Assembly (NCBI RefSeq): GCF_030867095.1
Contig: NC_081837.1
Location: 19,428,501-19,492,500, forward strand
Reading direction: 5' to 3'
DNA length: 64,000 nucleotides
DNA from: Alligator mississippiensis
Taxonomy: Eukaryota > Chordata > Crocodylia > Alligatoridae
The notes under the pieces are model-generated. The model was given only the letters and a program-made list of their open reading frames with translations, had not been told where the DNA came from and ran no database searches. The translations under genes and the position numbers were made by a program. This document shows, piece after piece, positions 51,388 through 63,574 of the stretch. How positions within the stretch are numbered: the first letter of the stretch is position 1; every line of letters starts with the position of its first letter.

Positions 51388-53725
51388 GATGCAAGACAAC
51401 TGACCTCATTAATACATTTCTTATCATGAACCCCACATCTAAATCTCCTGGCTTTGCTTTACCAAGGCAGGGCTCGACTATGTTCAATAAGGTGGACAAC
51501 TAGGTACTTTGCAAATGGAATTTTATTAAAGATGCCAAGTGTGAGTGTGCTGAGATTCAAACTGTAGCACGTATCACAGAGGAATGTCCTGTGGGAAATA
51601 CATTTGGCTACAGGTAGCCAGGGGATTAAAAAATTGATATACTAGCTGTTCTTTGAAAATCTGAGTACTTAGAAATGTTTTTCTAGATTATCATCAACTG
51701 TGCCCTGAGAATGTATTATTAGTTAGGGAAGTTACCAGCCCTCTACCCACAAAAACAACACCAACAAACGACAACATGGTCTTTGTTTGAACTGATGAAC
51801 AATTACTGAGGAAAGAGCATGAGGGAAAACAGTCTTAAAAGCTATTTTTCGTCCTTGTTGCACGTTGAGCTGTTTGTGTTTTGCTCAGTGCTAACTTGAG
51901 TTTGGATCAGTCACACCTTAAGGCTGAAAACCTGCCCTGACTGTCCCCCACCTGTAGCACTGCAGTCCTCCAGCATCCCAGGATGCAATCTTGGCAGCTC
52001 ATCTGTCGGACTGGCTGCACAGAAATGGAAAAGGAGCTGGGATACACAGATTGGGGATAAATCTGCCCTGCAGAAGCATAGCTTTAAGCATCCTAAAATG
52101 TATTTACAACTAGTGTCAGGTGTTAATATACAGACAATCCAAGGGTTTAGGGCTCTAGGAGGTGCCTAAAATTCATGTATAATGAGGCCCTTATTTTACT
52201 CTGAAGCAAGAATGAAATGTGATGCTTGAGTTTAGAGCAAGTTCTTACTCTAGAGGATAAGTTTGGTTCTCCCTGAAGAGAAAAGCAATTTTCTACTGAT
52301 ATAATGGGAGCAGGAGCAGACTCCAGTGAACTCCAGCTACTATGAGTTTGCATCTAAACTCATAGTATATATGCATGAAAAATGATGTCAGCAAAGGAAT
52401 CTACAGGGCCTGAGAAAAAAAGTCTTGCAACAAGGGTACCTGTGATCTCTTTGCATATTTTCTCTGTGCAGTCTTGAAGGAAGGAACACACACTTATCAG
52501 CAAAAAGAAAAAGTGTCACAACACCAAATCTAATCAATTCCACTTACAAGTCCCAGGGTAAGATTAGCCCATTTTGGAATTCTTACAGGGCATAACCACA
52601 TTTTGATTTTGTTTTTAACTCTGCATGGTAAAAACAGTATCCCCAGTACTCTTGATCTAAATGGGTTGCATGCGACATAGACACACACATTCATATATAC
52701 ATACACATGCACATATATATTCAATATTTGTGGGTGGGGAGCCAGGTCTTTCAAGAGAAAATCTGAATATTCCAATGAAAACAGATTCTTCTACTGAATA
52801 TTAAAATAGTTCAGTAAATCCTTTTTACCAGGTACGCATTTTAATGTAAAAGGTGATTTTTAAAAAATAAAGTAGTAGTGAGGGATCATGCTACAGCTCA
52901 TTCCTACTTCTCTGCAGATGTTCTGGACTTTCTTTACATAACATTGCTGTTTCCACCCAATATTGCCAGAGTCTCACCTTGGGATCCATGTCAGTTTGTT
53001 ATTTAGTAGGATCACAGCATAAAGAGGACCTTGGTCAGGCCCTTGGACTACTCAAATTCATGCTGCACAGAGAACCTCATTTATTTCTACTTCACTAATA
53101 CACAACAAATCAATGGAAATGAGGACTTCTCATATTGTAGCAAGCATGGAAGGTGCTAGCATACTAATGAAAGCAAACATGGCTCCACTTTGTTTCTTGT
53201 TTTTGTTTGGCTGTGTAACGCGAGAGAGAGAGTCTGGCTTATGTCCACCTGAAAGTCCCTTCCACTTCCCGGAGTAGCCTCCTGCACAGATTTGCCAGCA
53301 TACCTATCTTGACAAAGATTATGAGTAATTGTCACACCTGGCAAAGAAAAAAAAAAAATAATCAACATAGCTGTGCTGGCAACATTCCTGATGTAAATGC
53401 AAATGGAAAAGGCAAAAGAGAGCTTGTCTCCAGCAGGTTGTGATTAAGAGGTGTGCTTAAAGTTAAGTTAATTGACCAAGGAGCATTTGCCAGTGAAAGC
53501 TGCATCTCTGCTAGGGACTTTGAGCCAGAAAAGCCATACTGACAGTCACCTGATTGTAGACTAGAGGGATGGGGTCCAGGTTTACTCGCACTGAAATCAA
53601 GACTAGCTCTTTCCCTGACACCATGGAGCAGGACTAGGCTCTTTCTTGCCACAGCTCATGCTGCTGTTGAAACGTGCGTGGAAAAAGAGGCTTTTGTAGG
53701 AATGTTATTGTGCATGAGGTAGAGA
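51388..53725. other. No gene recognised
   Basis: AT-rich DNA with short frames only. A CA/TA-rich microsatellite-like stretch lies at about 52,678-52,725 and (GA)n at 53,221. I looked for more UNC45B exons on the - strand and found none. Confidence 0.4.
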
Positions 53726-54332
53726 CTAGGGGTGTGCAAAGCGGGCCCTATTCGATTTGGATTCGGCCCAAATCAGGAACGGTGATTTGATTCGTTGATT
53801 CAGATCACTGTCCCTGATTCAATTCAACCAAATCTGAATCCGAAGGTTTGATGTTGATTCAGAGAATCAGCAATTCGGACAGACACAGCTTTAACTGTTT
53901 TTTCTACATACCTTGAGGTACCAGACGCAGCTTGTAATTACTACGATGCTGGGACATACGGAGCGTCCCACAGGAGTGCGGGGGGCCCTCCACGTGCTCG
54001 ATGGTGAATCCAGAAGTGGATCGGAAGTGCTTCTGATCCACTTTCGGGTCTGCTGCCAAGCACATTGGGGAGCCCGCCGTGCTTCTGTGGGACACTCCAT
54101 GTGCCTCAGCATTGCAGCATTCATGACCCGCCTGCTACCTAGAGCTATGCAGAAAAAACATTCAAAGCTGTGTCTATGTCCAAATCTCCCCGAATTGATT
54201 TGTAGGGCTTCAATTTGATTCAGAGAGGTTCAAGGGTCCGCTGATTCAATTCGGATTCAGAGATTCAGCCACCGAATTGGGCCGAATCTCTACTGAATCA
54301 AATCAGGGACCAAAAGCTTCGCGCAGCCCTAG
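53726..54332. mobile_element. Long fold-back DNA element
   Basis: The ends CTAGGGGTGTGCAAAGC and GCTTCGCGCAGCCCTAG are inverted repeats. The arms continue inward for some 250 bases each: GATTCGG/AATTCGG-rich segments, GACACAGCTTTAA facing CAAAGCTGTGTC, and GGGACATACGGAGCGTCCCA facing TGTGGGACACTCCATGTGCC. Hence the 607 bases could form one large hairpin. CTAG lies at both borders, but whether it is target duplication or part of the repeat is unclear. No transposase. Confidence 0.75.
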
Positions 54333-55126
54333 TACAGACACACGAAGAACTTGTATTACTGCAGGGCTCCCAGACCTACACACCTATGGTCGATCTTGCT
54401 GTGGAGTCTTTAGTAAACAGTTACAGAAAATAAGAATGCATTTTTCTTTTCCAATGATAAAATGCCAGCCGTAACAACAAAAATAAACCATCACTGAATC
54501 CACAGTTCTCCTTCTTTTAAATAAGGGAAAATCATAAGTTAGAAAATTGAAACCTCACAATGACACGTCATAATGAGAAGGTTTGTTTGCTCGAGAAGGG
54601 CCAAGCCAGTACTTGCAGGACTCTCAATCCACATGGGTTTCATGTGGCTGCTTTGTATACTTACACTTTTCTGGTGGTGGACAAGGAAATATTTAAAATG
54701 TTTGTATTTCTATACCACTATATAGTTTTATCCGATACAGAAATTAGTTATTTGCTCTGCAAAAAAAATAGACAGAACTATTTTTAGACCATTTTGGTGA
54801 TAATAAAAAACATTTCCAATAATAAGAAAAGTTTTGAGGGAAAATTGAGTTGTAAATAACGACATTGTATTTTACCTTATTAGACTTGATCAGTTATTCT
54901 TTCATCAATTTTTTTTAACAAAGAGAGAGGGGGAGAGGGCCTGCTTCAGTGCACTAGTAGTGCACAACATGGTTATGCTTTTTCCTGGAATATAATACTT
55001 ACAAGTTCACTGCAAACATGTCAGAACTTGGCCTGGGGCCCAAACCTGTTTGTAACTTTTTGAAATCATATATCAGGGAGGGCAAGGGGGTTGTAGGCTC
55101 TGGGATGGTCAGGGCCTGCAAATTAC
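54333..55126. other. No gene seen
   Basis: AT-rich, without supported features; its right part is the intron after the SRCR exon if that exon belongs to a gene running leftwards. Confidence 0.4.
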
Positions 55127-55443
55127 CTGAGCAAATGGCACTAATGTCCTCAGCAATTCCTGCCTGCTCTCTCTCAGACAAGTTGGTGTTGCAGAGCGTC
55201 AGACAAGACTCATGTCCTGCACACCGTACACCTCTAAGCCCTAGAGGGCCCATCCCTCGCTCAGACTTTGGCGGGTTATAGGTTTTTTAGCCACTCCACA
55301 CTGGACCTGCCTGCACACCATGCCAGCATCGTTCATGTCCCACTGATCATCCAGGACTCTGCCCCACATGCCGCTGAAGAAAATCTCAGCTCGCCCATTG
55401 CACCGGCTCTCTCCATTCAGCAGTCTGAGGGATTCAAAGCGAT
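55127..55443 (-). pseudogene. SRCR-domain exon with a one-base frameshift
   Basis: On the - strand, between CTGGCCTCAG (acceptor) and CTCAG/GTAATT (donor), 317 nt encode a scavenger receptor cysteine-rich domain: SLRLLNGESRCNGRAEIFFS, WGRVLDDQWDMNDAGMVC, QVQCGVAKKP, then after a frameshift MGPLGLRGVRCAGHESCL and a closing ISAICSG. SRCR domains of group B are usually one exon in phase 1 at both ends with a length divisible by 3; 317 is one short, matching the shift seen in the GAGGGATGGG run (about 55,252). Thus a single G seems lost. It may be a real deletion or a sequencing error. No second SRCR exon was found. SRCR receptors include CD5/CD6, CD163 and DMBT1; I cannot say which. Confidence 0.85.
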
Positions 55444-58400
55444 CTGAGGCCAGGAGAGGTGGGGAATGAATTTAATAATCTGGTATACATTAGGAATGTT
55501 ACTTCCCAGGATGGAGTCAGGGAAATACAATAAGGGCCTCAATAATACATGACAGGATTAGTGACACTGGGTGGGCTGCTGTGGTATAAAGATTTTCTTG
55601 TGTCACTGGGGCATTGTATGAACCAGCAACTAGGCTGTTCCTACAGAACTGGAGGCCTCTTTGCTAACAACACAGAGATCCTGGTTCAGTGAAGCCTCTG
55701 ACTAAAGCAACTCGGGATAGCTTCCCTGCGGCTGGGAAGAGATGGTGAATGCAGGAGAAACAGCTGATGGGGTTCGAGGTACTATGATGCCACTATGCAG
55801 CCAGATGCTCATTTTTCCTGAGCCCCCATTTCTCATTTTGCGCTGTCACTCAGCAGTGAGAGTAACCCAGCTCAAGGACCATCTTTACATGGGTACCCTG
55901 TTTCTCTTTTAGGAGACAGCCTTCCTACAGTGGCATGGTGTGCATCATGGGTAAAAAGGCTTTGTCTCGGGTGTGGAGAGAGGGCACAACACTATAGCTG
56001 TGCCCTGCTGTTTGCAGTATATAGAAGTGATGAGCAAAGGGCAATTTAGAACAGACCTGCCTAGTGTAGACTAGGGGCTGGGCAGGGCCCTGCAGGCCCC
56101 CAGAGTGCAAATGTTTGCTGCTGCTTCTGGCCCAAGTGCTGTTGTGGACTCCAAGCCATGGCCAGGGTCTCAGGGAGGCTTGAATACACTGCTGGGAGGA
56201 AATCACAGCTGGGCAGGGAAATGCTGGCTGTACCGTGTGTTCCTTAGAGGAGCATCACCAAGGCAGTTAACATCACAGGGTGTGTAAGGAAGAATTCAGG
56301 GTGCTAATGGCATGAATGATCACACGTTTCTTCATGCCTCAATCTCTAGAAAGGAGATAGTGAGTCTCTGATAACAGCGTGGACATGGAGTGGCGGGACA
56401 ACTAAAGAAACACCTTTGTTTTTAGCAACAAGAAAAATCTGTCATTTTACACCAACAATGGAAATGTTCTCATTCAGCCTTGTCTCAGGTGGGGTCCCAC
56501 ACACCTAATGTCTCCTCCTCTGCCTTTGTCATAGATCAGGGGCTTCTCTCCTGGGTGGGAGTTGGCTTCCCCTCCCACATCTTGCCCAGCCAAGTCCTCT
56601 CCTGTGTAATTCAAATCTCAGACTGGCCCACAGGTGCCTGTGCTTGGGGTGTTTGGATGTGGGCCATTATGTGATTCTGAAGGATAAGGCGCCCCCAGTG
56701 ACCAGGGAGCTGAAAGGGATGGAGCTAGGCTCAGAGCCCAATGTGCTGACTTGAAACAGCCCCCACAGACTCAAGGGAGACACATGCTTGAAGGTTGAGT
56801 GGGGAGTCAGGCTTCATTGACACAGTCCAGAAAGTCAACATTGCCACCTGGCAGAACCAGCAGGATCCACAACCTGCCCAGCCAGGACACCCACCCCTTT
56901 CAATCACTCCTAGCTGGGCACAGTCTGTGGTGGGCCATTAGGGGGCGCTTCTGCATTAAGCCACGCACCTCACTGTGCCTGGCCACCTCCCAGGCTCCGA
57001 GTACCTCCCTGGGGATGCCTCACATCCGGCCAACCCCCTTCTTGGAGCACACCCGCAAGCCTGGGGGTAACGTTGCCACCATCCAGAGTCTGGGCTGATC
57101 CTGGCCCTGTGCCATCTGGGAAACATAGGCCTAGTAGTCCTTGAGGGTACTTGACCCACTGCAAGAACTTGGAGTGCTTCCCTCAGTCTGAAGCACAAAT
57201 AGTGGTCTCCCTTAGTCAGCCGAACCAAAGGGACCCCAAGGCATAATCTAGACCCTCTCCCAATAAGTCTCCCATGCTAGGTACAGAGGAGAACTGTATT
57301 GGTTACAAGGCATAGGTTTGGAATAGGGTACAAGGTAGAGCAATATCAGAGAAATCCCCGAGAGCAAACAGTGTCATGGTAGTCTTTGATTACGCATCTG
57401 TGTTACTGCAAGCTATATATCTAGTTAGATCTCAAGTAGTTCACTCACAAGTATCATCCAGAGGCAGGTGGAGATTTCCTCTGGAGGCAAACACTTCTTT
57501 GGCCATGAGTTTCAAGAGACAGAGCGAGAGCTGGGATCTCATCCGTCCAAGGCACTCGGGTTTCAATGCTGACAGGTAAAGTTCTTAGCATGATCCTTGA
57601 AGGGAGACGATCTGTTTCTTCCAGCTTCTCGGGAACAACAGTGGTTGGTGTCAGAGAGACTTATCCTCTTGAAGCACACACTTTGCTGCTTTTTTTTTGT
57701 TTTGTTTTTTTTTTTTTTTTACAGATATTTCTAAATGTGGGTTGATTAGCATTTGGAGCACAGATTCCCCATTATGCAGTGCTCCCCTGCTTCTGTGATC
57801 CCAGAATTCACTGCGGTCTTTGCCTTGAGTGTTCGGTTCTCCATCTTCCATGTAAATGAATTGTCATCTGGTTCCATCTTGCCTGCAAGTGAGACCTAGG
57901 GCAGTTGTTTCACACTTGTCACCCTTATCTGGAGGGTTTTAGGTGCGTCTCCCACTGCATCTTCATTGTCTTTCATAATCAGTTCTTGTTCGGGGGGGGG
58001 GCGGAAATCTTTGCGAGTGAGACAGGCTGCGTCCTGTGCCAGGGTTCCCCAAGAACATGGAGCTGAGAGGTAACATGGTCACTTGAGTTGCAGTGAGTGT
58101 GTGGGTGGCTAGGTCCACATAGCAGGTTCTGGTCACTTATGTCCACCCCAAATTTCAGCTTAAGGGGTAGCAGACGGATGAGCAACTGTACCAGGCTGGC
58201 AGAGGCCTGAGTTTCAAGGTCATGGCCTGACACCCAGGGGTGACCCCACCTCTTGCTTTATCTCCTCTTTACCAGATTCCAGGGGCCATATCTTCTTCCA
58301 CATAGCATTCTGCACCAGGGCCCCTCCAGAGCAATGAGGAGTCATACTGTCCAGCCCAGCCTTCTGTGCAGGGAAGCCTGGAACGGGCACGGCAAGCAGG

Positions 58401-59847
58401 AAATGGGGCAGTGGGATTCATTCTACACCCCACAGGAAGGGCGCTGGGGACAAAGAGCCTGCCAGTCAGGGCCTCACTGCCATACCAAACTGGCTCTAGG
58501 GCTATTTCCTTCAATGGGCTAGGCTTGGAAAGGGTCCTCATCCCAAAATAAACACTCTGCTTAAGAGTGCCCTGCATCTGGAGAAATTGGGACATAGTGT
58601 ACATGGGGGAGCAAATCCTGTGGACATTGGTGCACACAACCAGACAACCACAGATACCATTGGACAAACAGCCCAGTAGGGGGACTGATTACTTGGGGAA
58701 AAAATCTAGTAGAAGTTGGGTGATTAAACACCCACATTCCAGCAATTACTTACCCCACTAATGTCCCCACCTGCAAGGGACACCTGCCATCTCCACTGAT
58801 TCCATTTGGATCCCATCAGATGTCTTGGCTAGGAGTCCTTGTACACTGGCTTGGCTGACAGCATGTCTGCTGCTACAAAACATTGGTTTCCCATTGAGCT
58901 GCCAGCCAGAGGAATTCTTTCATGCTGTTGTTTTCTCTTTCTTGGGACTTGGGGAAGAACACATGGGCTGATCATGAGCGGACACAATCTGGACAGGGTG
59001 ACAGACCATTCCCCTTGTTAAGGCAACAGCTAACAGGGGAAGCAGGGCCCCACTTCCAGTAGCACATGCCGAAATGTAACTTCCTGTTCTGTGCATTTAT
59101 TCCTGGTTTATGTTTATTCTCCCTACCAGCGGCATCCCCATGGCCTACTTTCTCAGGTTGAGCAGTGATCCCACAAAGCGGGCAGATCAAAGACTGCAAA
59201 GATTTGTCTCTGAAAATGGCTTCATCACAGTTATCCGTGGCTATGCAATTCCCTTCCTGGTTCCCTCAGCCATGCCATGAAGGCAGGGGCAGGATGCTTA
59301 TTTACCCATGATTAATTTTTTGCTAGTCTGTTAAGGGCTGTATGCTGCAGCAAGCCTGCCTTTGCCTTGTTTTTCACTCATGTCTGCCAGTGGGGATACC
59401 TGCACAGTGAGTGGCACTGACATGCAAAAATGCAGGAAGCTATCAAATGATACAGGGTGGATCAAACACACAGATCCAGAGATGGTGCACCTGGCATTAC
59501 AGACCTCGCTCTTCCTCTTCAGGTTTGTGATGTGGAGATTAAGCCCTGAACATGCAGCCTGCAGCTGCAGAACCCATAGTGCTCGGCACTGACTCACCAT
59601 GAAACAAACTCCCTCCCACAGGGCCAGATCCATGAAGAAAGTGGTTTTCATCCCTCCAGTTGTTTCCTCCCAGACTGAGTCTCTTCTAGTAAAACACCTG
59701 TGATGAACCTCCTAGGCTGTACACTACCAGCCCTATCAACCCTTTCTGCTCTGCACACCCCCTTCTTCATGGCCAAGCAAAAGAAGGGAGGAGATCTTTT
59801 ATGGACAAACCCTGTCCCATGAAGTGCCCCAACACTAAAAAAGCAAC
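55444..59847. other. No gene recognised
   Basis: Mixed DNA with many short overlapping frames. A T-rich tract (57,690-57,720) could be the poly(A) of a - strand retroposed sequence; nothing recognisable follows it. No SRCR, UNC45B or Schlafen motif was seen. Confidence 0.4.
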
Positions 59848-60385
59848 AGCAACTTCATAGATCATGAGATCATCGAGTCCAGCCCCCCTGCCATAGGCAG
59901 GAAGTCAACTGGGACCAAGTGACCCCAGCAAGAGAAAACATCCACATGTTTTCTGAGAGACTCCAGAGTAGGTGCTTGCGCCACTTCAGGGGGGAGTCTG
60001 TTCCAGACCCTGGAAACCTGCACCGTAAAGAACTTTTTTCTTATGTCTAGTCTAAATTGGCCTTCCAGGAGTTTATGGCTGTTAGACCTTGTTATCTCTT
60101 GGGGAGCTCTCATGAACAGCTGCTCTCCCAGGTCCTGATGTACCCCTCTTATGTAATTGTAGGCTGCTATCAAGTCCCCCCTGAGCCTTCTCTTCTCCAG
60201 ACTGAAGAGTCCCAAGTCCCTCAGCCTCTCCTCGTACAGCCTGCCCTCCAGACCTTGGATCATATGAGTGGCTCTCCTCTGGACTCTCTGAAGCTTTTCC
60301 ACATCCCTCCTGAAGCAGGGGCCAATACTGGACACAGCACTCCAGCTGCGGTCCCACCACGGCCAAGTAAAGCAGGATGATGACA
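59848..60385 (-). mobile_element. CR1 LINE, 3' part of ORF2
   Basis: On the - strand the frame reads KLQRVQRRATHMIQGLEGRL, LGLFSLEKRRLRGDLIAAYN, RSNSHKLLEGQFRLDIRKKF and VWNRLPPEVAQAPTL: the C-terminus of CR1 ORF2. It ends leftwards with GACCTTCGA-poor 3' UTR and a TTCATAGATCATGAGATC tail. The longer open frame that continues to 60,917 is chance reading of GC-rich DNA. Confidence 0.92.
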
Positions 60386-61647
60386 TCCTTTGCCCCACCC
60401 TAGGGTGCAGTGGGGGTGATTGCAATAGGCTGGGGGGTTTGGAGGGATGGGCCAGGCAACAGGACAACAGAGGCGAGGGAGCCACAACCCACAGGCAATG
60501 GCCTTCTGGACTTCTCTGCAGAGAGGGAGGCAGGGTGACCCCTCTCCGTCCCAGGGGCCGTGCGGGCAGGGAGTGCCAATGGTGCGGGCACATCTGTACG
60601 TGCCCGCCCTCCCTCAGCAGACCTCCCGTGGCCGCCTGCGCAGACCCCTCAGGACACATGAGTCTTTGAACCTCTGCCCAGCCGTCGCCTGCCTGCCTCG
60701 CGGAGCGGAGCGAGGAGAGGGGATGGAGCACTAGGTACCTGGTAACCTGGGGGTGAGGGAAACGGTTCCAAATTCTGGGTGGTCCCAACCCCCACTTCCG
60801 GATGCCGCCTCGCCCCCCGTGGACGGGAGAGCAAGGGACAGGTGCCGGAGGGGGACATGGAGCTGAGCCTGGCACCCTCCAGCCGGCTCCGCAAACCCAC
60901 GAGGGGGAAGCATCCACCCGGAGGGCAGCGGCCAGGACTCACCGCCATGGCCAGTGCCTTCCCATTGGGGGGGCAGGGTTTCCTCTCATGTCCCAGCTGT
61001 TTCCCTGGGGGCTGATGCAGCTCGGGCCGGCTGCCGGACAGGTCCTCCTCGTCCTGCGCCGGCCATCCCAGCCACCATGGACGCCCGCCTGTGGTGGTGG
61101 GCAATGGCCACACCCTGCCACCATGGTCCAGGTTCCTTTCCCACCCAGCTGGGCTGAGGAGGCTGGGAGGAAATCCGGGGACACGAGTGAGAGGTGCAGA
61201 CCGGTCAACCGGCACGCCAGGGCGCACGGCCCAGAGGGAGGCTGGGGCAACGCAGATGTGAGAGCAAGCGAGGGCACCACCATGCAGCAGGGCGGGCGGC
61301 CTGGCAATGGACCGATGCTGCCGTGAGAAAACCTTCGGCCCCAGGCGGGAGCCCTTTCAGGGACCCCGCTCCTTGTCTCCCTGAGGGGAGAGGGAGTGGG
61401 GGCGGAGGGGGGTCGCCCGGGACCGCTCCAGGGTCTGCTCAGCACCTGGGTCCCCCACGGCTGGGGGGACCCGTCCTGCATGCTGAGCAGCGCAGCCCAG
61501 GGCTGGTCTGTGCGAGGGGCCAGGAGGCCCAGACACGGCTTGTGTGCATGCACACACGCGTGGCCGCCAGAGGCGGGAGGCAGGGATGGGAGGGCACGGC
61601 CTTCTGCCGTGCGCCTGCCGAGCCGGCACCGTGCGCGGTGACCCCGT
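60386..61647 (-). other. GC-rich DNA, possibly degenerate ITS1
   Basis: Directly beyond the 3' end of the 18S sequence, in the place of internal transcribed spacer 1. The junction CATTAACGG is that of 18S/ITS1. The segment is strongly GC-rich throughout, with many mutually overlapping frames on both strands that I take as artefacts. How far real ITS1 extends is not determinable by eye. Confidence 0.45.
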
Positions 61648-61766
61648 TAATGTTCCTTCCGCAGGTTCATCTACAGAAACCTTGTTATGACTTTTACTTC
61701 CTCTAGATAGTCAAGTTCAACCGTCTTCTCGGAGCTCCGCCAGGGCCATGACCGACCCCGGCGGGG

Positions 61767-61799
<33 letters not shown>

Positions 61800-62280
61800 A
61801 TAATAGCGACAGGCAGTGTGTACAAAGGCCAGGGACTTAATCAACGTGAGCTTATGACCTGCACTTACTGGGAATTCCTCGTTCACGGGGAATAATTGCA
61901 ATCCCCGATCCCCATCACAAATGGGGTTCAACGGGTTACCTGCACCTGTCGGTGTAGGGTAGATACACGCTGAGCCAGTCAGTGTAGCGCGCGTGCAGCC
62001 CCGGACATCTAAGGGCATCACAGACCTGTTATTGCTCAATCTCGGGTGGCTGAATGCCACTTGTCCCTCTAAGAAGTTGGACGCCGACTGCTTGGGGGTT
62101 GTATAACTGTTTAGCATGCCAGAATCTCATTTGTTATCAGAATTAACCAGACAAATCACTCCACCAACTAAGAACGGTCATGCACCACCACCCACAGAAT
62201 CGAGAAAGAGCTATCAATCTGTTAATCCTTTCCGTGTCCGGGCTGGGTGAGGTTTCCCGTGTTGAGTCAAATTAAGCCGC

Positions 62281-62329
<49 letters not shown>

Positions 62330-62602
62330 TTTGCAACCATACTCCCCCCGGAACCCAAAGACTTTGGTTTCCCAGAAGCTGCCTAACAGGTCATGGGAAT
62401 AACGCCGCCGGATCGCTAGTCGGCATCATTTATGGCCGGAACTACGACGGTATCTGATCGTCTTCAAACTTCTGACTTTTGTTCTTGATTAATGAAAACA
62501 TTCTTGGCAAATGCTTTCGCTTTGGTTTATCTTGCGCTGGTTCAAGAATTTCACCTCTAGAGGCACAATACGAATGCCCCCGGCCATCCCTCTTAATCAT
62601 GG
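61648..62602 (-). pseudogene. 18S rRNA pseudogene, 3' half
   Basis: 955 bases match the 3' half of vertebrate 18S rRNA: from the ATTAATG-type 3' end with GGAAGGAACATTAA, through the conserved AATTGACGGAAGGGCACCAC region (62,290-62,330 complement), to CATGATTAAGAGGGATGGCC. Compared with the vertebrate consensus as I know it, many CpG positions have changed to TpG or CpA (for example GTTCATCTACAGAAACC for GTTCACCTACGGAAACC), and small deletions occur (GAAGTTGGACGCC). That is the pattern of an unselected, methylated copy. It stops abruptly where an LTR begins. Confidence 0.95.
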
Positions 62603-63574
62603 TGTCACAACCCAAAGTTGTGATTTTTTGTTTGTGTGCGTGCTTCGGCACTGCTAAATTATTTCCCACCATTTTTGTAGCTTTCTTTGCACAGTAGAGC
62701 TCTCTGCTGCTAGAGAGAGCTCTGGTGCAATGGGAGATTTCCCACCAAATTACAGCTTCTTTGCAGTGCGCATCTCTTTATTGCACCGTAGTGATGCACG
62801 CTGTAAGGAAGTTCCCGCCATTTGTATTAGGGTACGCGCCATGTTATTGGCCGACTTCTAATTTAGGCACATGTGGCAGCTAGCGACTGGCTTGCTAGCC
62901 GTACAAAAGGCTTGGGTAGTTTCCGCCCAAGCCGGAGGAGGGAGGAGAAAGAGAGATTCTGTGTGAAGATCTCCAAGTGCTGTGGACCCTCACGGACCCA
63001 GCGTGCCTCCCCTAAGCAGGCAAGAGAGGCAATAGAACCGAGCCTATGGAGCTTTCGCTTCTCGCCTCTCCCCGTCGCCGAGCGCAATCCTAGACGTATC
63101 CCTTTCCTGTAATTTCGGACCCCGCGGAGCCTAGCAAACTCCGGGGAAAACTTATCGGACCCGCGGAGCCTGAATAGCTCCGGGGAAACTTTTCGAATTC
63201 AACTTAACCGGACCCGTGGAGCCTAGCAAACTCCGTGGGAGCAATCGTTTTGTCAGAGTCCTCCAACGAGGGTTCAAGCGGGAGCTGTGCCTGGAAATTT
63301 ATCCAGCCTACACCGATACCATCTTTGGGTGTAAGTAAATAATCTTTTCAATCAACCGTTACGCCTCCGTGACTAATTCTAACTCACGTGCACAAGACCA
63401 CCCTTCAGTTCTCTCCCACCCCGCATGCCCGGGCTGACGGCCACAGCCCGTGTGCACCGGAGACGGGTCCGGTACAACCCCGGTTTGCCCCCGGCTTGCC
63501 CATGGTGGCCAGAATGGGATCGGAATCACCACCGCACGTGGCGACGAGGGCGGGCTCGGGGCCCGGCCCACACA
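62603..63574 (+). repeat. LTR of a second retroelement, inserted in 18S DNA
   Basis: Begins TGTCACAACCC exactly where 18S homology stops, and, if the primer site below is right, ends CCCACACA directly before it (972 bp). A TATA-like TACAAAAGG (about 62,904) and AATAAT with a T-rich tract (about 63,339) are in suitable places. An inner palindrome CACAACCCAAAGTTGTG lies at its left end. The right border is less certain: a primer-site-like TGGCGACGAGG at 63,539 would give a shorter LTR. Confidence 0.68.
63117..63240 (+). repeat. Three hairpin repeats in the LTR
   Basis: GGACCCGCGGAGCCTAGCAA (63,118), GGACCCGCGGAGCCTGAATA (63,158) and GGACCCGTGGAGCCTAGCAA (63,210) each continue to CTCCG. Each copy can pair CGGAG (or TGGAG) with CTCCG around a nine-base loop. 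They fall after the presumed TATA box, hence in the transcribed part. Confidence 0.7.

Noticed and set aside
59862..60917. 351-codon open frame on the - strand
   Set aside because: Only the last 170 or so codons are CR1 ORF2; the first half is chance reading of GC-rich DNA.
60649..61553. Long overlapping frames on both strands
   Set aside because: High GC and ITS1-like position; no splice sites or motifs, several frames open at once.
61671..62117. 148-codon open frame on the - strand
   Set aside because: Entirely within the 18S rRNA pseudogene.
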